From positions 62,001-126,000 of the forward strand of contig NZ_FOXE01000005.1 of assembly GCF_900115635.1 (NCBI RefSeq): 64,000 bases of DNA, in the 5' to 3' direction. Shown here in pieces: positions 35,220-42,323 of this stretch (position 1 is its first letter; the number at the start of each line of letters is the position of its first letter). This DNA comes from Oscillibacter sp. PC13 (lineage in GTDB: Bacteria > Bacillota > Clostridia > Oscillospirales > Oscillospiraceae). A model generated the notes under the pieces. That model worked only from the letters and a program-made list of their open reading frames with translations, searched no databases and was not told the origin of the DNA. Position numbers and translations under genes: made by a program.

Positions 35220-36296
35220 ATGAGAAAACGGATCGCGCTCTTGCTGGCTGCCCTGCTATTGTTTGGCTTCACTGCTGCCTGCGGGGGGAAAAAAGAAGAA
35301 GGGCGAAAAACCGGCCTTTTTTATGAGGGCACGGGTATAAGCCCCGACGCGGTGCTTTTGACGGTGGACGGCAGGGAAATACCCTCCTGGCGATACCTCT
35401 ACTGGCTGACCTATAACTGCGATTTTATCCATTCATCATACGAGCGCACGGGAGATACCCTGGACTGGAGCGCGCCGCTCTCCGGCGGGAGCTTGGCGGA
35501 ATACGCGGCCCAGCAGGCGCTGCAGAGCACGGCTTTGTACGCCACGGTGGAGAATTGGGCAGAGACATATGGCATCTCTGTAACAGAAGCAGATCGAAGG
35601 GCAATGGCCGATGACTGGACGGAAAAAACAGAACATTATGGCGGGGAAGAGGCGTACCTGGCTTCCTTGGCGGACATGGGACTGGAACGGGCGGACGCGG
35701 AGACGATGTCAGCCGACTATTATTTGTACAGCCACCTGTATGATCTGTACCGTACGGCGGGAAGCGGGCTGTACCCGGCTGACGGGGCTGTCGAACGCTT
35801 TGGAGAGGAACAAGGGTATCTCTGTGTGGATAAAATTTTAATTTCTACGGAAGATGTGCCGGAAGGGGACACGGAGGCCCTGGCTCAGCGGCGCCAGCGG
35901 GCGGAGAGTGTGTTTTCACAGCTGAATTCAAGCCCGGATCCGGCCGCGGGATTTGCTGCCTTGGCCGATACTTACAGTGATGACCCGGACCGGGCCCAAT
36001 ATCCTGCGGGACGAACCTTCCTGCCTGGCAGGGGCGTGTTGCCAGCGGCAGTGGAGGAAGCGGCACAATCGCTGGAGGATGGGCAGTGGAGCGGCTTGAT
36101 AGAGGCAGAGAACGGTTTTTATATTCTGCTGCGAAAACAACCGGATGAAGAGGTGATTGCAGGGGACTATTTTGACAGTCTTTTGCAGAAAGCGGCGGAA
36201 GAGGCGGAAATCAAGCTGGAGAAGGCTTACCAGGAGATTCACACCGGAGAATTTTATGAAAAGCTCACAATACTGCGCCGTGCTGCAGATTCATGA
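35220..36296 (+). CDS. Foldase-type peptidylprolyl isomerase lipoprotein (PrsA-like)
   Basis: 358-residue exported lipoprotein: signal peptide with lipobox TAAC, lipid-bearing Cys21. An N-terminal SurA/PrsA chaperone-like helical part spans about 40-195, then a parvulin (PpiC) domain about 200-305 (DKILIST, FAALADTYSDDP, FLPGRGVLPAAVEEAA, GFYILL), then a C-terminal helix. It helps secreted proteins fold outside the membrane. Some clostridial genomes have such a gene just after mfd, as here (65 bp gap). Its ribosome binding site is sequestered in a hairpin. Parvulin motifs are divergent, so isomerase activity is not certain. Confidence 0.83.
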   Translation: MRKRIALLLAALLLFGFTAACGGKKEEGRKTGLFYEGTGISPDAVLLTVDGREIPSWRYLYWLTYNCDFIHSSYERTGDTLDWSAPLSGGSLAEYAAQQALQSTALYATVENWAETYGISVTEADRRAMADDWTEKTEHYGGEEAYLASLADMGLERADAETMSADYYLYSHLYDLYRTAGSGLYPADGAVERFGEEQGYLCVDKILISTEDVPEGDTEALAQRRQRAESVFSQLNSSPDPAAGFAALADTYSDDPDRAQYPAGRTFLPGRGVLPAAVEEAAQSLEDGQWSGLIEAENGFYILLRKQPDEEVIAGDYFDSLLQKAAEEAEIKLEKAYQEIHTGEFYEKLTILRRAADS

Positions 36297-36300
36297 CCAA

Positions 36301-36350
36301 GAAAATTCCACTCATTTTCGTCAAGATGCTGAAAATGAGTGGGATTTTGT
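36301..36350 (+). terminator. Terminator of the mfd-foldase unit
   Basis: AATTCCACTCATTTTC ... GAAAATGAGTGGGATTTTGT: 14-bp-plus stem with an 11-nt loop and T-rich tail. Confidence 0.85.
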
Positions 36351-36364
36351 CAAATATTTAACAA
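36347..36364. promoter_or_regulatory. Rex-like operator upstream of the thiolase promoter
   Basis: TTGTCAA-ATAT-TTAACAA, 13 of 14 arm positions equal to the Rex consensus TTGTTAA-N4-TTAACAA. It lies 27 bp upstream of the -35 box. Rex is the NADH/NAD-sensing repressor that commonly controls thl and butyryl pathway genes in Clostridia. Confidence 0.62.
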
Positions 36365-36390
36365 AATTTTGAAAGACGGACAATTTTGCA

Positions 36391-36419
36391 TTGACGAAGC
36401 TGGGCAGACCCCGTATAAT
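36391..36419 (+). promoter_or_regulatory. Promoter of the thiolase gene
   Basis: TTGACG (36391-36396), 17-bp spacer, TATAAT (36414-36419). Transcription would start near 36426, giving a leader of about 158 nt. Confidence 0.85.
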
Positions 36420-36450
36420 ACAAGTATGTGAGGCGGAGCACGCAATTTGC

Positions 36451-36468
36451 TTGTCAAAAAATTGGCAA
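36451..36468. promoter_or_regulatory. Second Rex-like box in the thiolase leader
   Basis: TTGTCAA-AAAA-TTGGCAA, same 7-4-7 layout as the first box, 11 of 14 arm matches, about 25-43 bp downstream of the expected transcription start. Confidence 0.45.
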
Positions 36469-36583
36469 TCTTGAGAGATGCGTAAATCTGCCGCAGAGCA
36501 ATGTCTGGCATTTCGGCAGCGGCGGTTTTCAGATATTTATCCGGCCGTTGCCGATCAAAATTTTACAATAACGGAGGAACATC

Positions 36584-37843
36584 ATGAAAGATCTTTATGT
36601 CGTGAATTGCTGCAGAACCGCTGTCGGTTCATTTGGCGGCTCCCTGAAGAACACGCCGGCCGCTGAACTGGGCGCCATCGTGGTAAAGGAAGTTCTGAAT
36701 CGCGCCGGTGTGAAGCCGGAGCAGGTGGATGAGGTCATGTTCGGCGGCGTTTTGACCGCAGGCCTGGGCCAGAACATCGCCCGTCAGGTTTCTATTAAAG
36801 CAGGGATTCCCTTCAGCGTACCCGCCTATACTGTGAACATGGTGTGCGGTTCCGGCATGAAGACCATGATTGAGGGTGCCCGTTCCATTCTGGCCGGTGA
36901 CGCGGAGATTATTGTCTGCGGCGGCACTGAGAACATGTCCCAGGCTCCCTTTGCCTCTTCGGATACCCGCTGGGGTGCCCGCATGGGCGACAAGAAGATC
37001 GTGGATACTATGATCAAGGACGGCCTGTGGGATGCGTACAACAACTATCACATGGGCACCACCGCTGAGAATATCTGCGATGTGTGGGGCATTACCCGCG
37101 AAGAACTGGATGAGTTCGGCGCATCCTCTCAGCAGAAGGCCTGCGCTGCCATTGAGTCTGGCCGCTTCAACGATGAGATTGTCCCTGTTCCTGTGAAGGT
37201 CAAGAAGGAAACTGTGGACTTTAAGGTTGACGAATATCCCAAGGCAGGTACCACCGCCGCTGGCATTGCCAAGCTGCGCGGTGCATTCCCCGTTGGTCCC
37301 GACGGCGTGGAGAACGAGATTGTCCATACCTTTGAGCCCAAGGAAATCCACGAGGCAGATGCCCACAAGCATGTGCAGCGCGTGACCGCCGCCAATGCTT
37401 CCGGCCTGAACGACGGCGCTGCCGCCATGGTGCTGGCTTCCGGCGAGGCGGTTGAGAAGTACGGTCTGAAGCCCATGGCCAAGCTGATTGGCTGGGGCCA
37501 GGGCGGCGTGGATCCCAAGATCATGGGTGTTGGCCCGGTTCCCGCCTGCCGTCAGGCAATGGATAAGGCCGGCGTCACCATTGACGATATCGACTTGGTG
37601 GAGGCCAACGAGGCATTTGCCGCCCAGTCCATTGCTGTGGCCCGCGAACTGCACTTTGACATGGCCAAGGTCAACGTAAACGGCGGCGCTATCGCCATCG
37701 GCCATCCCATCGGCTGTTCCGGTGCCCGTATCATTGTCACGCTGATTCACGAGATGCTGAAGCGCCCCGAGGCCAAGAAGGGCATGGCTACGCTGTGCAT
37801 CGGCGGCGGCATGGGTACTGCCACCATCTTCGAAAAGTGCTGA
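36584..37843 (+). CDS. Acetyl-CoA C-acetyltransferase (thiolase) with an internal insertion
   Basis: 419-residue thiolase condensing two acetyl-CoA to acetoacetyl-CoA, the first step to butyrate (or the reverse, degradative reaction). Nucleophile Cys in NMVCGSG near residue 89, His in NGGAIAIGHPIGCSGAR near 375, second Cys in TLCIGGGMGTA near 405. Usual length is about 392: the excess is an insertion of roughly 24 residues at about 243-266 (37309-37380), just before the TAANASGLNDG loop near the CoA site. ATG 36584 follows GGAGGAACATC. Monocistronic with a strong promoter and two Rex-like boxes; the other butyryl-pathway genes are not adjacent. Confidence 0.94.
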   Translation: MKDLYVVNCCRTAVGSFGGSLKNTPAAELGAIVVKEVLNRAGVKPEQVDEVMFGGVLTAGLGQNIARQVSIKAGIPFSVPAYTVNMVCGSGMKTMIEGARSILAGDAEIIVCGGTENMSQAPFASSDTRWGARMGDKKIVDTMIKDGLWDAYNNYHMGTTAENICDVWGITREELDEFGASSQQKACAAIESGRFNDEIVPVPVKVKKETVDFKVDEYPKAGTTAAGIAKLRGAFPVGPDGVENEIVHTFEPKEIHEADAHKHVQRVTAANASGLNDGAAAMVLASGEAVEKYGLKPMAKLIGWGQGGVDPKIMGVGPVPACRQAMDKAGVTIDDIDLVEANEAFAAQSIAVARELHFDMAKVNVNGGAIAIGHPIGCSGARIIVTLIHEMLKRPEAKKGMATLCIGGGMGTATIFEKC

Positions 37844-37886
37844 ATGTCTCCTGAGGGAGCTTGCGCCCTTTAGGCTAAAGAGAACA

Positions 37887-37922
37887 GAAACGGGAGGGAT
37901 CGAACGATCTCTCCCGTTTTAT
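37887..37922 (+). terminator. Terminator of the thiolase gene
   Basis: AAACGGGAGGGATCG / CGATCTCTCCCGTTTT with a short AA loop; T-rich tail. Confidence 0.88.
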
Positions 37923-37958
37923 TCTGCCTTATGGCGATATCCGCCGCTGTCAGGGGAA

Positions 37959-38004
37959 AAGTACAAAGCTCCCGGCGCTCAGGCGCCGGGAGCCTCGTAC
38001 TTTT
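37959..38004 (-). terminator. Terminator of the arsR-trxB-trxA operon
   Basis: GCTCCCGGCGC / GCGCCGGGAGC stem (37970-37994 region) extended by AAAAGTAC / GTACTTTT on the outside; T-rich on the minus-strand side after the stem. It touches the trxA stop codon. Confidence 0.82.
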
Positions 38005-38321
38005 TACAGGTTTTCGTCCAGCACTGCGCTGAACGCATCCGGAGGCATCACGCCAACCTTCCGGTCAAACTCCCGGCCGTTTTTCAAAAAGACGACGGTG
38101 GGAATGCTCATGACGCCGAAGCGCCGGGCCAGATCCGGCTCCTCGTCCACGTTGACCTTGCCAACCAGGACCTTGTCGCCATATTGCTCTGCAAGCTCCT
38201 CCACCGCGGGGGAGAGCATCTTGCAGGGGCCGCACCAAGCCGCCCAGAAGTCTACCATTGCCAGGGGAGCCGCGTCCACTGCGGCATCGAACTCTGCAGT
38301 TGTCAAATGCTTGATTGCCAT
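38004..38321 (-). CDS. trxA: Thioredoxin
   Basis: 105-residue thioredoxin with the redox motif WCGPC (about residues 28-32, in FWAAWCGPCKML) and the cis-Pro segment MSIPTVV near 73. Reduces disulfides in ribonucleotide reductase, peroxiredoxins and similar partners. Start ATG 38321 gives an 8-nt gap to AAAGGAG; an ATG two codons upstream (38327) is too close. Third gene of the operon, 19 bp after the reductase-like gene, so the two should work as a pair. Confidence 0.95.
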   Translation of the reverse strand: MAIKHLTTAEFDAAVDAAPLAMVDFWAAWCGPCKMLSPAVEELAEQYGDKVLVGKVNVDEEPDLARRFGVMSIPTVVFLKNGREFDRKVGVMPPDAFSAVLDENL

Positions 38322-38340
38322 TGTCATTACTCCTTTATTT

Positions 38341-39180
38341 TTAAGTTGTCTGGATTCCTTTTTTCATCTGCCGGTTCAGATCCGCCACATAGGCTGCAGC
38401 GCTCTGCCCCGCAATCAGCCCCTCGCCGGCCGCTTTCACCGCCTGCAGAGGACCTCCCGTGCAGTCACCTGCTGCAAACACACCGGGAAGACCGGTGGCC
38501 ATGCGCCGGTCTACGGCTACATATCCGTTTTCCACGGCAAGGCCGGGAAAGAGATCGTCCGGCGCGGCCGTTGGCCGGAGAATGAACACCCCCTCCACTG
38601 CGGCGGACTCCCCGTCGCAGACAATGGACTCCACACGTTCGTCACCCAAAATTTCGCAGTGCCGGGGTTGGTCAAAATAGGTAACGGTGCAGCCAATCTC
38701 ACGAAGGAAGTCAGCCTCCTGCCGGGCAGTGCCGCTGTAGCCCAGCACCGCGACCGCTTTCCCGCGATAGAGCATCCCGTCGCAGGTGGCGCAGTAACTG
38801 ACGCCCCGCCCGAGGAACTCCGCCTCGCCGGGGAATTTCTTGCCGCGGGATACGCCTGCCGCCAGAATGACGGCCGTGGCCACCTCCATATCTGACCCTA
38901 CGCTGACATACCATGTACCGGCCATAAAGGCGGTTGAAAGAACCTTTCCGGTGCAGAATTCTGCACCGGCCTCCTCGGCGTGCAGGCGCAACGCAGTGAG
39001 CAGCTCCGCACCGGAGATGCCAGGAAGGCCTGGGTAATTGTCAACCCGCTTTGCAGGCCACAGCGGATTTTCTGCCGGGGGATTGGAAACTACCAAAACG
39101 CTCCGCCCACGGGATCTGGCATTGATGGCGGCGGAGAGACCTGCCGGGCCTCCGCCGATGATCAAAATATCATGGGGCAT
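38341..39180 (-). CDS. Thioredoxin-reductase-like flavoprotein lacking NADPH motifs
   Basis: 279 residues. FAD-binding N-terminal GGGPAGLSAA near residue 9, redox-active CATC at Cys130/Cys133, and the second FAD motif GVFAAGDCTGGP near 240: the low-molecular-weight thioredoxin reductase layout, though short (usual 305-320). The pyridine-nucleotide domain reads GYSGTARQEA instead of GxGxxA, and the HRRxxxR segment that binds the NADPH phosphate is replaced by QPRHCE. Such loss is described for ferredoxin-linked or other deviant clostridial reductases, so electrons may come from ferredoxin. Start ATG 39180 overlaps arsR by 11 bp. Confidence 0.85.
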   Translation of the reverse strand: MPHDILIIGGGPAGLSAAINARSRGRSVLVVSNPPAENPLWPAKRVDNYPGLPGISGAELLTALRLHAEEAGAEFCTGKVLSTAFMAGTWYVSVGSDMEVATAVILAAGVSRGKKFPGEAEFLGRGVSYCATCDGMLYRGKAVAVLGYSGTARQEADFLREIGCTVTYFDQPRHCEILGDERVESIVCDGESAAVEGVFILRPTAAPDDLFPGLAVENGYVAVDRRMATGLPGVFAAGDCTGGPLQAVKAAGEGLIAGQSAAAYVADLNRQMKKGIQTT

Positions 39181-39472
39181 AAGCGGATACCTCCTCCTTC
39201 AGCAAAAGCGCCACAAGACGGGCGGCTTCTTCCGATGTCACACGGTAATAGACTTCATTGCCAATGCGCGCGGCTGTGACAATGCCGGCAGAGCGCAGCT
39301 TTTGCAAATGCTGGGAAATGCAGGACTGGGACATACCGGTTTCGCGCTCCATACAACTGACATTATGACAGCCGGTGGCCAGCAGGTGGTGAACAATTTG
39401 CAGACGGACGGGATTGGACAGGGCCTTTAAAAGTGCCGCCTGCTCGATGTAGTTTATCCGATTTTCTACCAT
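39170..39472 (-). CDS. ArsR/SmtB-family regulator with paired cysteines
   Basis: 100-residue winged helix-turn-helix repressor. The recognition helix region MSQSCISQHLQKLRSAGIV lies near residues 48-67, with a beta wing GNEVYYRV near 75. Before the recognition helix it carries CHNVSC (about residues 35-40) and a third Cys in QSC. Paired Cys at this place are used by family members as metal or thiol/persulfide switches. Start ATG 39472 follows AAAGGTGG; two GTGs just upstream are in frame. Heads the operon with the reductase-like and thioredoxin genes, so it is likely a redox- or metal-responsive autoregulator. Confidence 0.88.
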   Translation of the reverse strand: MVENRINYIEQAALLKALSNPVRLQIVHHLLATGCHNVSCMERETGMSQSCISQHLQKLRSAGIVTAARIGNEVYYRVTSEEAARLVALLLKEEVSAYAP

Positions 39473-39832
39473 ACACACCACCTTTGTGGAATTTGTAATA
39501 TTAGAATATCATGATGTTCTTAATATAGAAGTCGTTTTTGCAACAAGGGGAAAATTTTTTAAGGGGGGCGCCGGGGAGTTGCTTTTGCCGGGGGAGTTTG
39601 GTACACTAAAACAGGTTCCAAATATAATTGGAGCCGGCGGGAAGCTCCCGCCGGCTCTCTATTCAAAAAAGCGGCGGCGCCCCGTCCAGGGGGCGGACGC
39701 TGCGCGGAAGAGATCTGGGGGACGCCCTTGCCGCTTGCAGTATCCTATGCGCCCGCAGGAGAGGGCGCCACAGGGCCTGTCAGCCCGGCTGTTTCGTTTT
39801 TCCGCTGAATTTGAGAAAGGGAGGCCATCTCC
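39473..39832. promoter_or_regulatory. Divergent region between arsR and rpe, with a leader hairpin
   Basis: 360 bp. Plus-strand promoter TTGCTT (39579-39584), 17 bp, TACACT (39602-39607). About 17 nt past the expected start is a strong hairpin GAGCCGGCGGGA / TCCCGCCGGCTC (39632-39658) followed by TCTATTC, which could be an attenuator before rpe or the end of a very short RNA. No gene in the remaining stretch; ribosome binding site AGGGAGG for rpe at its end. Confidence 0.6.
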
Positions 39833-40477
39833 ATGGTCAAAATTGCACCGTCTATCCTCTCCGCTGATTTTGCGAATTTGGAGCGGGATATCCAACGCAT
39901 TGAAACCGCCGATTACGTTCATGTGGACGTGATGGATGGGATGTTTGTACCGAACATCACCATCGGTATCCCGGTAGTGGCGTCCATCCGGAAGGTTACG
40001 AAGATGCCGCTGGATGTACACTTGATGATTGTGGAGCCGGTGCGGTATGTGGAGCGGTTCTGCGACGCCGGCGCCGATCTGGTGACCGTCCATGTGGAGG
40101 CGGACACGGAGGAAAACATTCACGCCGCCATTGCCAAAATCCACGCCAAGGGGAAACGGGCCGGCGTGGTTTTGAAGCCCAAAACACCGGCGGAGGCAGT
40201 GCTGCCCTTCCTGAAGGAAGTGGAGCTGGTTTTGGTGATGACCGTAGAGCCTGGCTTTGGCGGCCAGAAGTTTATGGCGGACATGATGCCCAAGGTGGCG
40301 GCCATCCGCACGTGGATTGAGACGGAAAATCCAGCCTGTGAGCTGGAGGTGGACGGCGGCGTCGCCCCGGACACCTGCAAAACCTGCATTGACGCCGGGG
40401 CCAACGTGCTGGTGGCCGGCAGCGCGGTATACAAGGCGGCGGATATTCCCGCCCGCATCGCGGAACTGAGGGGATGA
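39833..40477 (+). CDS. rpe: Ribulose-phosphate 3-epimerase
   Basis: 214-residue TIM barrel of the pentose phosphate pathway, interconverting ribulose-5-phosphate and xylulose-5-phosphate. Motifs: IAPSILSADFANL at the start, VHVDVMDGMFVPNITIG (metal-binding His and Asp) near 30, LDVHLMIVEP near 63, VMTVEPGFGGQKF near 138, VDGGVAPDT near 175. ATG 39833 follows GGGAGGCCATCTCC. Coupled to the next gene by a 3-bp gap. Confidence 0.96.
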   Translation: MVKIAPSILSADFANLERDIQRIETADYVHVDVMDGMFVPNITIGIPVVASIRKVTKMPLDVHLMIVEPVRYVERFCDAGADLVTVHVEADTEENIHAAIAKIHAKGKRAGVVLKPKTPAEAVLPFLKEVELVLVMTVEPGFGGQKFMADMMPKVAAIRTWIETENPACELEVDGGVAPDTCKTCIDAGANVLVAGSAVYKAADIPARIAELRG

Positions 40478-40480
40478 GCC

Positions 40481-41467
40481 ATGAAAAACTTTGATGAACT
40501 GCCCCGGCTGCGGCTGGGCGTATACCCAACCCCGTTTTACAAGCTGGAACATATCAGCGCCAAGTATGGCCGGAACATCTGGATCAAGCGGGACGATCTG
40601 TGCGGCGTGGCGCTTGGAGGAAACAAGGTCCGCAAGCTGGAATACCTGCTGGCAGACGCAAAGGCCCAGGGCTGTGACACGGTGTTCACCACCGGCGGCG
40701 CCCAGTCCAACCACGCAATGCTCACTGCCGCCTGTGCCGCCCGGCTTGGGATGCGCTGCATCCTGATTTTGAAGGACCGGGGTGTGACGGAGCGCAAGGG
40801 CAACCTGGTTCTGGACGGGATTTACGGAGCGACCGTCCAGCTGATGGACACGGACAGCTACGACGATATCTATGAGGAAATGCACCGGATGGGAGCGGAG
40901 CTGGCCCAAAAGGGCCACCGGGCCTATTACATCCCCGTGGGCGGCTCCACAGCCCTGGGCGCGGTTGGCTATGTGAACTGCGTCCGGGAATTTACGGTGC
41001 AGGCGTTGGCCGAGGGAATTGAAATCGGCCACATTGTCTCCGCCACCGGATCCGGCGGCACCACCGCGGGACTGCTGCTGGGGGCGAAGCTGTTCCAGCC
41101 GGGCGTGAAGGTCACGGGCCTGGGCGTGGACAACGACCCCTTTGAAAAGATTGTGCCGGAGCTGGCCGCCGGAGCGGCAGAGCTTTTGGACTGCGTCTTT
41201 GACCGGACGGAGCAGGACTTTGAAATGGTCTATAACATTGGAGAGGGCTATGCCGTCCCCAACAGTGCGGACACACCGTATATCGAGGAGCTTGCCCGGA
41301 TGGAGGGAATCCTGCTGGATCCGGTGTATACCGGCAAGGCTTGGTCCGGCATGCTGAAGCTGCTGCAGCACGGATATTTTGGCGATGCGGATAATCTGGT
41401 GTTCGTCCACACCGGCGGCGCGGCGGCCCTGTTTGCCATGGATCTTCCACAGCCCCGCTGCATGTGA
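40481..41467 (+). CDS. PLP-dependent D-cysteine desulfhydrase / ACC-deaminase-like enzyme
   Basis: 328-residue fold-type II PLP enzyme. The Schiff-base Lys is K49 in LGGNKVRKLEYL, followed by FTTGGAQSNHAMLTAA (cofactor ring and substrate carboxylate), the phosphate loop SATGSGGTTAG near 190 and a C-terminal FVHTGGAAALF. The family covers D-cysteine desulfhydrase (DcyD), L-cysteate sulfo-lyase (CuyA) and ACC deaminase; sequence alone does not separate them here. It releases pyruvate, ammonia and a sulfur species (or 2-oxobutyrate). Co-transcribed with rpe, an unusual pairing that gives little functional hint. Confidence 0.85.
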   Translation: MKNFDELPRLRLGVYPTPFYKLEHISAKYGRNIWIKRDDLCGVALGGNKVRKLEYLLADAKAQGCDTVFTTGGAQSNHAMLTAACAARLGMRCILILKDRGVTERKGNLVLDGIYGATVQLMDTDSYDDIYEEMHRMGAELAQKGHRAYYIPVGGSTALGAVGYVNCVREFTVQALAEGIEIGHIVSATGSGGTTAGLLLGAKLFQPGVKVTGLGVDNDPFEKIVPELAAGAAELLDCVFDRTEQDFEMVYNIGEGYAVPNSADTPYIEELARMEGILLDPVYTGKAWSGMLKLLQHGYFGDADNLVFVHTGGAAALFAMDLPQPRCM

Positions 41468-41509
41468 GGCGGAGCTGGCGTTTCATTGGAAACTGGCTGG
41501 CTGACTGCT

Positions 41510-41710
41510 TCAGGGCTTTGCCGGGGGCGGAAGGCGTCCCAGCTCCAGGCCCAGGGCAAGGCCAAGCTGAAACAGCGCCTCGGCCTCCAGCGCGGCGGCC
41601 TGCTGCAGATCGTTTTGATGGATGGCGTCCCAATAGCCGTTTTCCCGCAGGAGCTTCGGCAGGAGCATGTCGTCGGTATAGTTTAACAGGGCTTGGACAG
41701 CGGGTATCAT
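41510..41710 (-). CDS. Small protein of unknown function (66 residues)
   Basis: 66 residues, not recognised. ATG 41710 follows AAAGGAATTGACTTT. The protein is predicted largely helical: an N-terminal MIPAVQALLNYTDDMLLPKLL segment, GYWDAIHQNDL, then a Leu/Ala/Gly-rich helix and a PPPAKP tail; no signal peptide or convincing membrane helix. A near-consensus promoter (41754-41782) and a large palindrome over its start site suggest tight control by the divergent HTH protein at 41800. It could be a small partner or antagonist of that regulator. Reality of the gene is supported by the ribosome binding site and promoter, not by homology. Confidence 0.6.
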   Translation of the reverse strand: MIPAVQALLNYTDDMLLPKLLRENGYWDAIHQNDLQQAAALEAEALFQLGLALGLELGRLPPPAKP

Positions 41711-41724
41711 AAAGTCAATTCCTT

Positions 41725-41754
41725 TTATTATTGTCCTGAATGGGACGATAATAA
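41725..41754. promoter_or_regulatory. Palindromic operator in the divergent HTH region
   Basis: TTATTATTGTCC-TGAATG-GGACGATAATAA, 11 of 12 arm positions matching. It covers the expected transcription start of the minus-strand 66-residue gene and lies 45 bp before the HTH gene, ideal for autoregulation by the HTH protein. Confidence 0.65.
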
Positions 41755-41782
41755 GTATAGCTGTCCCGTCTGGGCCTGTCAA
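41754..41782 (-). promoter_or_regulatory. Promoter of the 66-residue gene
   Basis: Minus strand: TTGACA (41782-41777), 17-bp spacer, TATACT (41759-41754). Confidence 0.8.
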
Positions 41783-41799
41783 GAGAATGGAGAGAATTT

Positions 41800-42009
41800 A
41801 TGTCCGTTTTTACGGAAAATCTGCTAAAGTTACGAAAACAGCGGAAGCTAAGCCAAGAAGACGCTGCCCTTGGATGCGGAATTGCATATCGTTCTTACCG
41901 AAGGTATGAGGCTGGCGAACGGGAGCCGACACTGTCTGCGCTGGTCGCGCTTGCAGATTTTTATCAGGTCACACTGGATGACCTGGTGGGCCGTTCTGCC
42001 CAAATGTGA
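41800..42009 (+). CDS. XRE-family helix-turn-helix regulator, copy 1
   Basis: 69-residue single-domain Cro/CI-type HTH. Helices 2-3 lie around LSQEDAALGCGIAYRSYRRYEAG (split here as SQEDAA then YRSYRRYE), with the family's EREPTLSALVALADFYQVTLDDLVGR tail. ATG 41800 follows GGAGAGAATTT. A 123-nt stretch covering its 3' end and the following recR start is repeated 314 bp downstream. The palindrome at 41725-41754 is its probable operator. No partner domain; role as a small autoregulator inferred. Confidence 0.85.
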   Translation: MSVFTENLLKLRKQRKLSQEDAALGCGIAYRSYRRYEAGEREPTLSALVALADFYQVTLDDLVGRSAQM

Positions 42010-42063
42010 AAAACCACATGTAAGGAGTTATCCGCTGCCATGGAATATTTCCCTGCACCTCTT
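41941..42063 (+). repeat. Direct repeat, copy A (HTH 3' end plus recR 5' end)
   Basis: 123 nt with 117 identical positions to copy B at 42255-42377. It contains the last 22 codons of the HTH gene, the spacer with AAGGAG, and the first eight codons of recR. Confidence 0.92.
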
Positions 42064-42126
42064 TTTGTCGGGATGAGACCAAACGGTCCTGTCAAGGGCT
42101 TTGAGGAAATAAAATGGAAAATTTAG
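42040..42126 (+). pseudogene. recR 5' fragment forming a 28-codon ORF
   Basis: Starts with the same ATG and first eight codons as recR (reading MEYFPAPL), with the same ribosome binding site, then diverges and stops at 42124-42126 inside the second HTH gene. It is the remnant of the duplication. If translated it would end 10 bp past the start codon of HTH copy 2 (42114) and so might couple their translation. Confidence 0.7.
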
Positions 42127-42323
42127 CAAAACAACTATTAAAGCTGCGTAAAGGGAGAAAGCTTACCCGGCAGGAAGTGGCAGATGCCGTCGGAATCTCC
42201 GCGAAATCCTACCAGCGGTATGAGAATGCAGAGCGGGAGCCGACGGCTTCGACTCTGGTCGCGCTTGCAGATTTTTACCAGGTTACACTGGATGACCTGG
42301 TGGGCCGTTCCGCCCAAATGTGA
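42114..42323 (+). CDS. XRE-family helix-turn-helix regulator, copy 2
   Basis: 69-residue paralogue of copy 1: same length, HTH around LTRQEVADAVGISAKSYQRYENA, and a C-terminal 22 residues identical to copy 1. The N-terminal half differs clearly in sequence, including the recognition helix (SAKSYQ against AYRSYR), so DNA specificity may differ. GAGGAAATAAA precedes ATG 42114. Lies 30 bp upstream of recR and is probably co-transcribed with it. Confidence 0.83.
   Translation: MENLAKQLLKLRKGRKLTRQEVADAVGISAKSYQRYENAEREPTASTLVALADFYQVTLDDLVGRSAQM

Noticed and set aside
39659..41410. A 583-codon open frame on the minus strand across rpe and the PLP enzyme gene
   Set aside because: It is His/Gln-rich antisense translation of two well-supported genes, with no ribosome binding site.
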